From contig JAFGVA010000012.1 of the NCBI GenBank assembly GCA_016938235.1, positions 1 through 64,000 on the forward strand: 64,000 bases of DNA, given 5' to 3'. This DNA comes from Bacteroidales bacterium (lineage in GTDB: Bacteria; Bacteroidota; Bacteroidia; Bacteroidales; UBA10428). The notes beneath the pieces were generated by a model that saw only the letters and a program-made list of their open reading frames with translations, was not told the DNA's origin and did no database searches. Each line of letters opens with the position of its first letter. Position 1 is the first letter of the stretch. Shown here one piece after another: positions 7,964 to 17,742 of the stretch. Both the position numbers and the translations under genes were made by a program.

Positions 7964-9808
7964 CTAATACTTATCTTCCACATTAAATGTAATTGACTTA
8001 GAAACAGGAATACCGTTATTGATTACACCCACTATCGTAATTCTGAATTCGCCACTCATGTCAGAGGTGTAAAACTCAAAACTACTTCTATTAGCTGAGA
8101 GTATTATTTCCGGATTCCAATACAGCGTATTTCTAAAATCAGGAATTCGACTAGTCCTTTTTTCAGGTGTATCATATACAGGGAAATTAAAAATCAATTT
8201 CTGGTTTGAAATTTCATTTTGTAAAGCAATTAAAGTATTTGATTCTTCAATATGAAATGAAGAGTTTTGATTCAATGTTACAGAGAGTACTCCGTGGTAA
8301 ACTCTACTGCCAACAATAAAATATTTCGATACGATATCAATATGATGAATATCGTCACTGTTTAATACGGCCAGGTAATTATATTTCTTAACAGGCATAC
8401 CATTAATAAGGAGCAGGGGTGGCTGGGTAAAAAAAGCATTTTGATATTCGTTAAGAATCCGAATGGTGTACTCCCCATTTTCCAAGCGAAACCTTACTCC
8501 GGGAAGAATTTCTTTCGCTATCTCGTCAAATCCGCTCAGTTTTAAAAAATCTCTCGGATAAACAGTTTTATTTAAACCGTAATAACCCGGTCTTAAAGGA
8601 AAATTGTTATTGGATTTATTTTCAGCTATTTGAACAGTTCTGAAGGTATTATTGATTTCAAAAACCTTAACCTGGTCATCAAATTTCATGTTTATATATT
8701 CAGCAGTTAAAGTTTCAGCTTTATAAACCGAAGCTTTATTATCAACTTTTAAGTCAAGTAAGATTGTTGAATTTTCGACACCTGAAGGTGATTCCCATAC
8801 CTGGATAATCCCCGGTGATATACTCAAATTATCAGGCATGGCAAAAAAGAAACTTCCATTCTCATCAGTGATATCATAATCGAGGTATGACAGTGTATCG
8901 AAGAATGAAAAATACACCAGAGCTCCCGGCAGCCCCATACCTGTTATTATATCAGACACAACACCTGTTATTATGCGACCTTCAGTTTCTTTCGGGTAAA
9001 CAGTATTTATTTGTTTATTCCTGTTACTTAGGGTTTGCTGATTTTCTGTAAACCCATATTGTTCTGTTATATAACTGAACCAATTGTTTATAGAGGGTGT
9101 TTTTTGCTCTATACTCTTATCGGCTACATATTGCACAGAAACTGATAAATCAGAATCATTTATTAAACAATAATCGGATGGGACTTCAACATTCACCTGT
9201 ACCTTTTCCCGCTTGGAATACGTGTTTTTATTAACAGAAAGTATAAGAGGAATATCTTTAATCTGTTTAGAATAAAGTGAGGATTTTTGAATCTCATATT
9301 CGCTAGTTTTTGCAGTTCTTTCAGCATTTAAATACTGGTTATAAGAAGCTATACTTCCATACTTTCCAAAGCGATTAATTATTAGAATTTCTTTGGAAAA
9401 CAAAAGCTCATTCCCCTGGTTCTTTTGCCAATTTGTATAAGCTTTAATTATGTAAGAACCCGATGTTAATGAATCCGGAATCTGAATTACTCCTACGGCA
9501 CTATTTTCTGAAATATTAAGAATAACCTGGTTAATTTGATTGTAGGATAAATCATTAATCTCAACATACAAAATCTTACTTGGATCTTCAGCTTGCGGAA
9601 CAATATTGTAAAAGACCTTGAAGAAAACCTGTTCGCCAGAAACGTAATAGTCTCTGTCGGTATGCAGGTAAATCTTTTCAATAACCTGCTTGTTTGAATC
9701 AACACCAAAACTATTTAAGCTGATTATTAAGAATAGAAAGTATATCAGGGGCCATAGCGCACCCCTTCTAAAGTATTTACTATTGATTCTATATTCTCCT
9801 GATTTCAT
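7964..9808 (-). CDS. MG2/carboxypeptidase-regulatory-like envelope protein
   Basis: 614 residues from ATG 9808, 4 bases after the DUF4249 stop; the longer frame begins with TTG at 9820. A signal segment (LIYFLFLIISLNSFG) is followed by an alpha-2-macroglobulin MG2-like domain: EKIYLHTDRDYYVSGEQVFF, later SGSYIIKAYTNW. A second region (about 265-340) has the carboxypeptidase-regulatory-like pattern GVVSDIITGMGLPGALVYF and DENGSFFFAMP. The C-terminal half includes LLLINGMPVKKY and a plug-like VLNSDDIHHIDIVSK without any barrel, reminiscent of a TonB-receptor plug. Such proteins commonly accompany DUF4249 proteins. It probably helps the receptor at 11051-13783; exact role unknown. Confidence 0.7.
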   Translation of the reverse strand: MKSGEYRINSKYFRRGALWPLIYFLFLIISLNSFGVDSNKQVIEKIYLHTDRDYYVSGEQVFFKVFYNIVPQAEDPSKILYVEINDLSYNQINQVILNISENSAVGVIQIPDSLTSGSYIIKAYTNWQKNQGNELLFSKEILIINRFGKYGSIASYNQYLNAERTAKTSEYEIQKSSLYSKQIKDIPLILSVNKNTYSKREKVQVNVEVPSDYCLINDSDLSVSVQYVADKSIEQKTPSINNWFSYITEQYGFTENQQTLSNRNKQINTVYPKETEGRIITGVVSDIITGMGLPGALVYFSFFDTLSYLDYDITDENGSFFFAMPDNLSISPGIIQVWESPSGVENSTILLDLKVDNKASVYKAETLTAEYINMKFDDQVKVFEINNTFRTVQIAENKSNNNFPLRPGYYGLNKTVYPRDFLKLSGFDEIAKEILPGVRFRLENGEYTIRILNEYQNAFFTQPPLLLINGMPVKKYNYLAVLNSDDIHHIDIVSKYFIVGSRVYHGVLSVTLNQNSSFHIEESNTLIALQNEISNQKLIFNFPVYDTPEKRTSRIPDFRNTLYWNPEIILSANRSSFEFYTSDMSGEFRITIVGVINNGIPVSKSITFNVEDKY

Positions 9809-9812
9809 GGTC

Positions 9813-11051
9813 TTAATCAACTATTTTATTTACCCAGAAATAGGGTGGTATGCTATCGTTCCACCCACCTGTGGTTAATATTGGAAAAGCCTCATTAAGC
9901 AACCTGCCTTTATATGCTCCATTTATTACTTCGTAATTTACAAAAGCAGGAGTTATTATTTTTGAAGCTACCTCGAACAAGCCCAGCATTTGTTTTGTAT
10001 CATCAGTAACACAAGTCATATTCCCTCTAAGTTGGGTTGTTATGGGATCAAATATTTCACCTTCAGAACTCTCGAGTCTGTTTATATCTGACCAAAAAGT
10101 ATATGCATTACGGGTAATGGAGTACTGAGAAATATAGACTATCCAACCGATATAGTAGTTCCTGTCATGAAGCGTAATTGGAATACCATAAATAACTGAA
10201 TCCCGCTGGACAAAACCTGTATCTGTTTCTTCGAATAGAGTAATTGTATCAGAAACTGTTTTATCGTAAACAGAAGTTATCTTATCAAGAAACTTAAACT
10301 TATACTCGTCATAAATTGATTTATTGTCTTTAGTATGGGACAGCGGAAACTTATCAATCCTGTCGATATTAGTATTTGCCTCGAGTATTGAAAGGTTATC
10401 CGGAAAAAAGGACTCCCACATGTATAATTCTATAGTTTCTGCTTGTGGTGTACCGGGGTATACGATAATATTCGAAATAAACTCAAGAAACATCTGGCAA
10501 TCGAACCTGTAATAGGTATTCTCGTTTGCTGAAGGAATATTTGCATAAATCTGGTTAACTTCTTCCTGCTTCACAATAAACTCACCGTAAGTATTGTAAT
10601 ATTTAAGCTTAACCATTTCTGCAAAACCATAAACCGAATCAATTTTTGCATTGTTTACAGGCATAGTTTCAAGCCCTGATTCGTACCTGTTACCATCGCT
10701 TGTTTCGATAACTAACTGGTATGAGCTTCCAGGTTTAGCAATAAAATCAGAAACTTTACTTTTATAAACTCCACTTCCGGTTTCCTCAAAAGAATATTCA
10801 TTTGTTCCATTTTCAATAACCAGCACTAAAGCATTCTCTACAGCAGTAAATTCAGGTTTTGAATTAAAATTAACAGCATTTCTAAGTTGAATCTGGTATT
10901 GTTCTGAGGCATCAGATATCCCACCTTCCAGGTAAATAAGATTTTGATTAGTAATAACTTCAGGCGTATAAATCTCTGTACAGCTCCAGGATATTAAAAG
11001 CACTGCCACGTATACTGCTAACTGCTTTGTATGATTCAAAAAACGATTCAT
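9813..11051 (-). CDS. DUF4249 lipoprotein
   Basis: 412 residues with an SPII signal (LAVYVAVLLISWSC). The N-terminal beta region (NQNLIYLEGGISDASEQYQI, then YKSKVSDFIAKPGSSYQLVI) and the C-terminal part (NYYIGWIVYISQYSITRNAY and ITTQLRGNMTCV) fit DUF4249, a family of surface lipoproteins almost always encoded next to a TonB-dependent receptor in Bacteroidota. Its start overlaps the receptor stop by one base (TAATG at 11051). By analogy with SusD-like partners it may bind substrate at the receptor mouth, but no function is established that I know of. Confidence 0.8.
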   Translation of the reverse strand: MNRFLNHTKQLAVYVAVLLISWSCTEIYTPEVITNQNLIYLEGGISDASEQYQIQLRNAVNFNSKPEFTAVENALVLVIENGTNEYSFEETGSGVYKSKVSDFIAKPGSSYQLVIETSDGNRYESGLETMPVNNAKIDSVYGFAEMVKLKYYNTYGEFIVKQEEVNQIYANIPSANENTYYRFDCQMFLEFISNIIVYPGTPQAETIELYMWESFFPDNLSILEANTNIDRIDKFPLSHTKDNKSIYDEYKFKFLDKITSVYDKTVSDTITLFEETDTGFVQRDSVIYGIPITLHDRNYYIGWIVYISQYSITRNAYTFWSDINRLESSEGEIFDPITTQLRGNMTCVTDDTKQMLGLFEVASKIITPAFVNYEVINGAYKGRLLNEAFPILTTGGWNDSIPPYFWVNKIVD

Positions 11052-13783
11052 TAAAATTTGAAATTATAGGTTATGGTTGGAATGGGTCTGTTAACCACAG
11101 AAAGCTTATATAAAACATAATATTTATAGTTATTGGCTGCCGTTGGTTGATCTTTAGTATAATATACCGAGTAAGGATTATTTCGCCCATAAACATTGAA
11201 TACCGAAAGTGACCAGCTGCTTTTCCAGTTTTGTTCAGCTTTTAGGTGTCCGTGATAAGAAATTGATAAGTCCAGCCTGTGGTAATCCGGCAATCGGTAT
11301 TTGTTCCTGTCTGAAAAATACACCAGTTTTCTACCGTCAATTTCAAACTGGTATTCTGGTAAAGTAACCGGTCTGCCGCTACTATAAGTGAAATTTCCTG
11401 AAACACTCCACCTGCGTGAAAGTTTGTAGTTTAAACTGGCAGTAATATCATGTGGCTTATCATAAGCTGCCGGGTAGTATTCGCCCCGGTTAATCAGTTC
11501 CTCTGTAAAATCACTTATTGTATTCTTAAGTGTTCGTGAAAAAGTGTATCCTATCCAACCTGTTAATGTTCCTGAGTTTTTACGAATAAACAGCTCCAGC
11601 CCATAGGCTTTACCTTTGCCGTTTACAATATCTGTTTCAATGGTTTCATTCATTACTATGGTAGCACCGTTCTTATAATCGATCAGGTTTTCAATTTGTT
11701 TAAAATAAACCTCCGCCGAAGCCTCAATTGTGTTGTCTGAAAAATTTCTGAAATACCCCAGGCTATATTGTTTACTTTTTAAGGGTAAAACAAATTGATC
11801 GGCAAGCTTCCATACATCTGTTGGAGTTGCAGCAGAGGTATTTGACAACAATTGCAAATACTGAACACTGGCATTGAAGCCCAGCTTAACACTGCTCTTT
11901 TGATCAATTGAAAACCTTAAGGCAAGTCTGGGTTCCGGATTATTATAACTAACAATTTTATCTCCCTCGATGTAATGGTTTGTATCAATAATGGTACTGG
12001 CTGATTTAGGGGAATTTGGGTCGAATTCAAAAACCGATTTCGCGCCCAGGTACTGGTAAAAAGAATACCGTATACCCCCATTTATGCTCAGCCAGTTGGT
12101 TATTTCATAATTATCTGAAATATAAAATGCCCATTCTTTTGAGTGCTCCGATTCCAACACAATATTGCTTACAAATGTTTCTTTGGATAATGCTTCTTGT
12201 GCACCTGGTGAGAACTGATGTTGATTACCTTCAAACCCTATGTCAACTGTATTACCAATAAAGGGTAAATAGGTTATGTTAAACCTGGTGTTTAAAAGTT
12301 GAATTTCAGATCTGATCCTCATAGCCTCCGGATCGTCAACATATTTTTCACTTTCAAGTTTCAGTTTATACTTACTCAAGGAGGCCAAAGCAGAAATTGA
12401 TAGTCGGCTGGAGAAAATTTTATTATACCTCACATTGGCCAACTGATTTCCATAGGTGTATCGTGAAGTGCTGGCAAAATCAAAATCATCGTTGCTTTTA
12501 TATCCAAAAACCGAAATGGAATTCTTTTTATTGATACTCCATTTTATCTTAGCAATAAGATCGTAATAACCTGCTGTACTCTCTTTCAGGTTCACATCGG
12601 GCATTCTTTTAAGGATCCAGTCGGAATAAGTACTTCGGCCACCTGCAACAATTGAGAGCTTATTTTTAATGATTGGTACTTCGATTGTTGCTCTTGCATT
12701 AATGAAGCCAATTCCGCCTTCAATATCCGGCTTTTCAATATTTCCGTCCTTTACACCTATATCCATAACTGAAGATATTCTACCTCCGAAATTTGCAGGT
12801 ACATTACCCTTATAAAGTGTAACATTGCTTACTACACCGGGATGAATGGTTGAAAAGAAACCAAACAAATGTGCTGTATTAAAAATGGGTACATCTTCGA
12901 TAAGTATAAGGTTTTGATCAATATTGCCCCCACGAATATTAAACCCTGAAGCTGCTTCGCCTACAGTCTGAACACCGGGCATCAAAGTCATTGATTTTAT
13001 AAGGTCTGTTTCTCCCATGAGCGTGGGAATGGTAAGTAGCTCCTTTGCGTTGATCTCAATTGTACTCATTTGTGCCTGTGAAACGTTCTTGTCCGGTCGC
13101 TTTCGGGTAACTATTACCTCGGTTAGTTCAATAGATTCTTCAAACAATTCAATGTTCAAATCACCACTAGCCACAAGTTCAATTTCCTTTTCCTGCGATT
13201 CGAATCCGACAATAGAATATTTTATCATGTGCTTCCCTGCTTTAAGTTCAATGTTGTATTCCCCATTTATGTTACTTACTGCTCCTTTATCATCCACTAC
13301 TGAATACACAACAGCCCCAATAACCGGTTTCCCGGTTTTCCCATCAACAATTTTACCTGAGAGTTTGGCTGTTCGGTGCTTACCCCGTTCCCGCACATCG
13401 CCAATCAGCATTTCTTTATTTTGATTTTCCTGAACAACATTTGAAATATTATTGAGATGCTTAGGCAGAATTACGATATTCCCTTTTGGAATGTAAATAA
13501 AAGAATAAGCTGTTCCGTCGAGTAATCTTGATACTACTGTGCTGAGATTTAAATGATTGATTTCTTCAGAAAACACCAGGTTGGTAAGAATCTCATCGCC
13601 TTCATCAAAAAAGAACCTGATTGGGAATTGTGCTTCTAAATCGGATATTAATTGTATGAATGATTCCTGATTGTAGTGTTTAGTGATATAAACTGTATCA
13701 AGCAGGGTAATCTGGGAAAACAGGAAACTTGAGAATAAGCTGAAACCGAATGAGAACAGAAATACCTTTATTTTAAGCTTCAT
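11051..13783 (-). CDS. TonB-dependent receptor with STN-like N-terminal domain
   Basis: 910 residues from ATG 13783 (MKLKIKVFLFSFGFSLFSSF signal); an upstream start at 13828 lacks support. Domains in order: STN/secretin-like (about 25-90, QESFIQLISDLEAQFPIRFF); carboxypeptidase-regulatory-like (about 135-215, GKIVDGKTGKPVIGAVVYSV); plug (about 220-345, with SAGF-like SGFNIRGGNIDQNLILIEDV); 22-strand barrel ending in a terminal Phe (ITYNFKF). It is not a SusC (no VVGYG motif). The STN domain often signals to an anti-sigma factor, but none is adjacent. First gene of the operon that ends with CE12, so a rhamnogalacturonan-derived ligand is plausible (inference). Confidence 0.85.
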   Translation of the reverse strand: MKLKIKVFLFSFGFSLFSSFLFSQITLLDTVYITKHYNQESFIQLISDLEAQFPIRFFFDEGDEILTNLVFSEEINHLNLSTVVSRLLDGTAYSFIYIPKGNIVILPKHLNNISNVVQENQNKEMLIGDVRERGKHRTAKLSGKIVDGKTGKPVIGAVVYSVVDDKGAVSNINGEYNIELKAGKHMIKYSIVGFESQEKEIELVASGDLNIELFEESIELTEVIVTRKRPDKNVSQAQMSTIEINAKELLTIPTLMGETDLIKSMTLMPGVQTVGEAASGFNIRGGNIDQNLILIEDVPIFNTAHLFGFFSTIHPGVVSNVTLYKGNVPANFGGRISSVMDIGVKDGNIEKPDIEGGIGFINARATIEVPIIKNKLSIVAGGRSTYSDWILKRMPDVNLKESTAGYYDLIAKIKWSINKKNSISVFGYKSNDDFDFASTSRYTYGNQLANVRYNKIFSSRLSISALASLSKYKLKLESEKYVDDPEAMRIRSEIQLLNTRFNITYLPFIGNTVDIGFEGNQHQFSPGAQEALSKETFVSNIVLESEHSKEWAFYISDNYEITNWLSINGGIRYSFYQYLGAKSVFEFDPNSPKSASTIIDTNHYIEGDKIVSYNNPEPRLALRFSIDQKSSVKLGFNASVQYLQLLSNTSAATPTDVWKLADQFVLPLKSKQYSLGYFRNFSDNTIEASAEVYFKQIENLIDYKNGATIVMNETIETDIVNGKGKAYGLELFIRKNSGTLTGWIGYTFSRTLKNTISDFTEELINRGEYYPAAYDKPHDITASLNYKLSRRWSVSGNFTYSSGRPVTLPEYQFEIDGRKLVYFSDRNKYRLPDYHRLDLSISYHGHLKAEQNWKSSWSLSVFNVYGRNNPYSVYYTKDQPTAANNYKYYVLYKLSVVNRPIPTITYNFKF

Positions 13784-13837
13784 TTTTTTTATCAGAAAAG
13801 AATCACACACGCATTCATTTACTATCAAAGTAGAAAG

Positions 13838-13900
13838 AAAAGGAAGGTTAAGAATAAACCCATACAGCCTTAAAACACCCTATTATGTTACCTTCCTTTT
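13838..13900 (-). terminator. Long-loop hairpin downstream of the pectate lyase gene
   Basis: Arms at 13838-13850 (AAAAGGAAGGTTA) and 13888-13900 (TTACCTTCCTTTT) pair with one mismatch around a 37-base loop. It lies after the PL1 stop and before the receptor start, with T-rich sequence on the minus-strand 3' side. The large loop makes it a weak terminator candidate; it could also be an operator pair or mRNA-stability hairpin. Confidence 0.35.
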
Positions 13901-13927
13901 CAGATTTAAGATTCAACAAACATTGAT

Positions 13928-16465
13928 CTACAACTTAGCTATTTTACTAACTATACTGTTTTGATTTGATTTAATTGAAAGCAGATACAAACCTTTATTT
14001 AAATTCACATTCGTCCAATTGATATAGTTTTCACCGGCTGACAAAACACCTTCGTAAATACTGCTAATTTTCACACCAGACAGAGATAGAATTGTAATAG
14101 TAATATATTCAGCCTGCAATAAATTTAATTTAACACTAATGTGCTCGCTAAAAGGTATGGGATATACCTCAATATTAGAAGGCAACAGGGCCAAGTCGTT
14201 AACTCCCGAAACAAGTTTTACAAAGGCTGTGTGAGTATAGAATGATGTATCTGAATCGTTAAATGCCCTTAAACGGTAGGTAAAGTTATTAGGTTCTGTA
14301 AATTCATCTGTATACGATTCAGTGTTAGCAGGAATCACAGCTATAAGCTCATATTCACCTCCTTCTACTTTTCTTTCAAGCAGAAAACCAGTTTCATTGT
14401 CAATTGAGTCATTCCATGCCAGCAACACTTCAGTTTCACTTGATGAAGAAATTACAAAATTCAAAGGCCTGATGATATAAGTATATTGTTCAACCAGACT
14501 ATTCAGGTATTCCTCCAGGTTGGTGTATCCATCTGTATCGGCATCGCCATTCCTGTCTTGCGGATCATCAGGATTCAGGTTATTAGCTGTCTCCCAAGCA
14601 TCTGGCATACCATCATGATCTGTATCAACAGGAGGCGTGCCTTCCTCAAGTGAGGGATATCCACCTACATCAGAAGGAGTATCGATTATACCCTCTCCAG
14701 CTCCATATGAAGCACCATAAGTGGGTATTCCAGTCATGGTTTCCTGAACAATTCTTTGATCAATAGCATCGCGCCTTGGAATGCATGCACCGGACTGTGC
14801 CATTACATGCTCAAAGGCTATTTCAGCAGAATGTGTTGTAACTGAGTCAACATCAAACTCAACTTCTGATTTAATAAGATTTTTATCTGAAATAGTGGCA
14901 TTTACCCCGGCCCAATTATTCTCGCTGAAGTTATCGTAATTATGAACATGGTTTCCATTTACATAAAACATCCCCCAAACACCAGAAGGCTGATCATTAT
15001 CGCCATTATCGGCATTAGGTGCAATTATTCTGGTCTTAACACCCGAACTTGTTGCCGGCCCCGATTTGTAATAGTTATTTACAATATTATAATTGCCGCC
15101 TTCGGCACCATACACACTATTGCTTCCCCAATTGAAGATAACATTGTTGCGGTAATCTACTAATTCCAAATCGGGCTGATTTGAATACCTGCTACCACAG
15201 AAACGGGGATTCCGGCTAGTATGGTGAGCTATAAGGTTATGATGAAAAGTTGCGCCTTTTCCTCCCCATATTCCACCATAACCATGTTGACCTTTATCGT
15301 GAACTGAATTGTATAAACTTTCGCTAATCAGACAATATTGCATAGTGAATTTAGTGTTGTCATAGAATGATGCAGCTTCATCGACAGACCAACTCATGGT
15401 ACAATGGTCAATAAGTACATTTGAATTATTCCGGCCATTCATTGCATCATCTTCAATATCATTGACATCTCCCAGTCTCGATCTTATATATCTGATTATC
15501 ACATTATCAGCATCAACTGTAAGTGTATAGCCTGAAAGTGTTATACCTCCTCCTGGTGCTGTCTGACCAGCTATAGTTAAATCTCCGTGTGAGATTGACA
15601 ACCTGGACTTAAGTTCTATTGTTCCACCAACCCTGAAAACAATGGTACGCCTTACACTTTGGTTTATAGCATTCCTTAAGCTTCCTTCACCGGAATCATT
15701 AAGGTTTGTTACTTCAAATACAAGGCCTCCTCTTCCGCCGGTAATATTGCCGGCAAATCCGTCAGCACCCGGAAAAGCCTTCAGCACATTTAAAAATTTA
15801 GCACCTAAATTATAATCCTGATCAACCGTGAAGGACAAGGGGTTTAATGAGCCGGAAAAATTACCAGTCCAGTTATTAAAGATATTTCCACTCTCTGTTG
15901 AAGCCAAAACTTTTACTCTGGTGCCATACAAGAATGAATCTGCAACTGGTGAGATATCAATATTACCAGTTCCTTCAATTGAAGTGTTAATTTTAAAAAA
16001 AATATTAGTATCAAGCTTTACAGCCATATGATCCAGATTTGGAGCACCCTCTGCATTAATTGAAACCAGCTTAACCTTATTTGATCCAACAACTAATGTA
16101 CCTGTTGTATATTTACAGACATAATTTGTGAATTCCAGCGTATTATCGAAATCGATTGTATCAATCAACACATCATTCACATAAACCTGCATTGTTCTAT
16201 GCTCGTCTTTACCAAGAGCATAACGAAATTTAATGGAATCAGTAATTTCTTTAAGTGAATTAAATGTCCATTCGATATATACTCCCAATTCATTTTCGGT
16301 ATCGGCAAAACCATCGCCGGTAAATCCGGGATGTTTTGTATCGATTTTTCCATTTGAGATATATGCATCTTCAGCCTCGAAAATTACCTGTGCTTCGGAC
16401 GAAACACTATAAAAACCAAATAAGAAAATTAGTAATCCAACCAAAAGTATTTTATTCCTCTGCAT
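13928..16465 (-). CDS. Multidomain PL1 pectate lyase, T9SS cargo
   Basis: 845 residues. Domains: signal peptide (about 1-25); CBM35/CBM6-like jelly roll (26-155, starting VIFEAEDAYISNGKID); InlB-type B-repeat (about 160-225, WTGNFSGSLNPLSFTVD); parallel beta-helix pectate lyase (about 230-560) with GADGFAGNITGGRGG, RTIVFRVGGTIEL, VIIRYIRSRLGD, LIDHCTMSWSVDE and HHNLIAHHTSRNPRFCGSRY, typical of PL1 (Ca2+ site Asp residues and catalytic Arg in NPR); thrombospondin-3-like Ca2+ repeat (DTDHDGMPDAWE); FN3; and a type A T9SS sorting domain (VYPIPFSEHISVKLN to the C-terminus). It cleaves homogalacturonan outside the cell. Upstream genes GH105, DUF4861 and GH28 form one cluster. Confidence 0.92.
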   Translation of the reverse strand: MQRNKILLVGLLIFLFGFYSVSSEAQVIFEAEDAYISNGKIDTKHPGFTGDGFADTENELGVYIEWTFNSLKEITDSIKFRYALGKDEHRTMQVYVNDVLIDTIDFDNTLEFTNYVCKYTTGTLVVGSNKVKLVSINAEGAPNLDHMAVKLDTNIFFKINTSIEGTGNIDISPVADSFLYGTRVKVLASTESGNIFNNWTGNFSGSLNPLSFTVDQDYNLGAKFLNVLKAFPGADGFAGNITGGRGGLVFEVTNLNDSGEGSLRNAINQSVRRTIVFRVGGTIELKSRLSISHGDLTIAGQTAPGGGITLSGYTLTVDADNVIIRYIRSRLGDVNDIEDDAMNGRNNSNVLIDHCTMSWSVDEAASFYDNTKFTMQYCLISESLYNSVHDKGQHGYGGIWGGKGATFHHNLIAHHTSRNPRFCGSRYSNQPDLELVDYRNNVIFNWGSNSVYGAEGGNYNIVNNYYKSGPATSSGVKTRIIAPNADNGDNDQPSGVWGMFYVNGNHVHNYDNFSENNWAGVNATISDKNLIKSEVEFDVDSVTTHSAEIAFEHVMAQSGACIPRRDAIDQRIVQETMTGIPTYGASYGAGEGIIDTPSDVGGYPSLEEGTPPVDTDHDGMPDAWETANNLNPDDPQDRNGDADTDGYTNLEEYLNSLVEQYTYIIRPLNFVISSSSETEVLLAWNDSIDNETGFLLERKVEGGEYELIAVIPANTESYTDEFTEPNNFTYRLRAFNDSDTSFYTHTAFVKLVSGVNDLALLPSNIEVYPIPFSEHISVKLNLLQAEYITITILSLSGVKISSIYEGVLSAGENYINWTNVNLNKGLYLLSIKSNQNSIVSKIAKL

Positions 16466-16515
16466 CGCTTTTTATTTTATTTCAATTAATCAAGTGTTGG
16501 ATTCAGTTGAAAATT

Positions 16516-17736
16516 TTAATTTCTAAGCTTTTCATATTCAAGGGCAGCCATAATAAATGGCCCCACTGCTTTCGGATCATTATCCCTTCTCTTTTCATTG
16601 ATGTAATAATCAAAACTACCATCGCGATAAGGATCTCCACCTAAACCGGCAACGGCGCATACAGGTGTAATAACCAGGGTACCATCATCTGTTTTCTTAA
16701 TCAGGTTTTTCACTGTACCTTCAAATGCTTTAAAAGCAACAGGTTTATATGTATCCGCATCGATATAGCCTTTATTTACAGCTTTTAACAGAAAGTAAGA
16801 AAACATACTGCTAACTGAACCTTCGAGGTAATTCCCGGCGCGAACTTCCTGATCTAAAACCTGATACCAAATACCCGTTTCTTTATCCTGTACCTTGGTT
16901 ATAGCAACGGCCATTCGTTGAATAATAGCAACTATCTCTGTATAATTCGGGTGTTCGGAAGGAAGATAGTCAAGCAAATCAACGAGGGCCATGCCATACC
17001 AGCCCATTCCCCTACCCCAGAAATTTGGCGCACATCCGGTTTCTTTATCAGACCAGGCTTGTTCTCTCGATTCATCCCATGCATGATAAAGTAATCCGGT
17101 TTCAGGATCACGGGCAACTTTTTCCATATTTATATACCACCTGGTAACTTTGTTAAAATCCTCGGAATTATTAAAGACCTTTGCATATTGGGCAATAAAC
17201 GGGCCTCCCATATAGAGTCCATCCAGCCACATTTGATGGGGATACCGTTTTTTATGCCAATAGCCACCTATTTCGGTCTGCGGATGCTCTTCCAGCTGCT
17301 TATGTAAGGTATCTAATGCTGTTTTATACCGGAAATCTTTTGTGTCTTCATAAAAGATAAATAACAACTTGCCGGAATTAATCATATCAATGTTATAGTC
17401 GGTCTTTTTATACGTTTTAATCTGACCGTTTTCATCCAACAAAGTATCGATATAGGACTTTGCATAATTGTAGTACCTCAAATCACCGGTAGCATCATAC
17501 AATTTAACCATTGCAGCAGACACCAAACCAAAAGTATATGTCCACCGGGGTTTGTCTGCTTCTTCAATACTCCATAAATCGGGATATTGACTCAGAACTG
17601 TTTCCCCCATTTGAACTGAATAAGGCTTTTCGCTATAGGCATCAACTTGTTTTTTCTTTGCACCGGAATTACAAGAGACTCCAAGAATTAAGAAAAACAG
17701 TACTGTCGATATTATTTTTTTTCGCCTGAAAAACAT
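16516..17736 (-). CDS. GH105 unsaturated rhamnogalacturonyl/galacturonyl hydrolase
   Basis: 406 residues with an SPII signal (VLFFLILGVSC). Full-length (alpha/alpha)6 barrel of the YteR/YesR type: WTYTFGLVSAAMVKLYDATG, YPHQMWLDGLYMGGPFIAQY (catalytic Asp in LDG), HAWDESREQAWSDKETG and FWGRGMGWYGMALVDLL. It removes the unsaturated uronate left at the non-reducing end by PL1-type lyases. It lies directly between the PL1 and DUF4861 genes on the same strand with gaps of 50 and 6 bases, so co-expression is expected. The lipid anchor suggests the periplasm. Confidence 0.92.
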   Translation of the reverse strand: MFFRRKKIISTVLFFLILGVSCNSGAKKKQVDAYSEKPYSVQMGETVLSQYPDLWSIEEADKPRWTYTFGLVSAAMVKLYDATGDLRYYNYAKSYIDTLLDENGQIKTYKKTDYNIDMINSGKLLFIFYEDTKDFRYKTALDTLHKQLEEHPQTEIGGYWHKKRYPHQMWLDGLYMGGPFIAQYAKVFNNSEDFNKVTRWYINMEKVARDPETGLLYHAWDESREQAWSDKETGCAPNFWGRGMGWYGMALVDLLDYLPSEHPNYTEIVAIIQRMAVAITKVQDKETGIWYQVLDQEVRAGNYLEGSVSSMFSYFLLKAVNKGYIDADTYKPVAFKAFEGTVKNLIKKTDDGTLVITPVCAVAGLGGDPYRDGSFDYYINEKRRDNDPKAVGPFIMAALEYEKLRN

Positions 17737-17742
17737 ATAAGT

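Noticed and set aside
13017-13424. 135-codon plus-strand frame
   Set aside because: Lies wholly antisense within the TonB-dependent receptor gene, which has strong family motifs; Ser-rich shadow frame.
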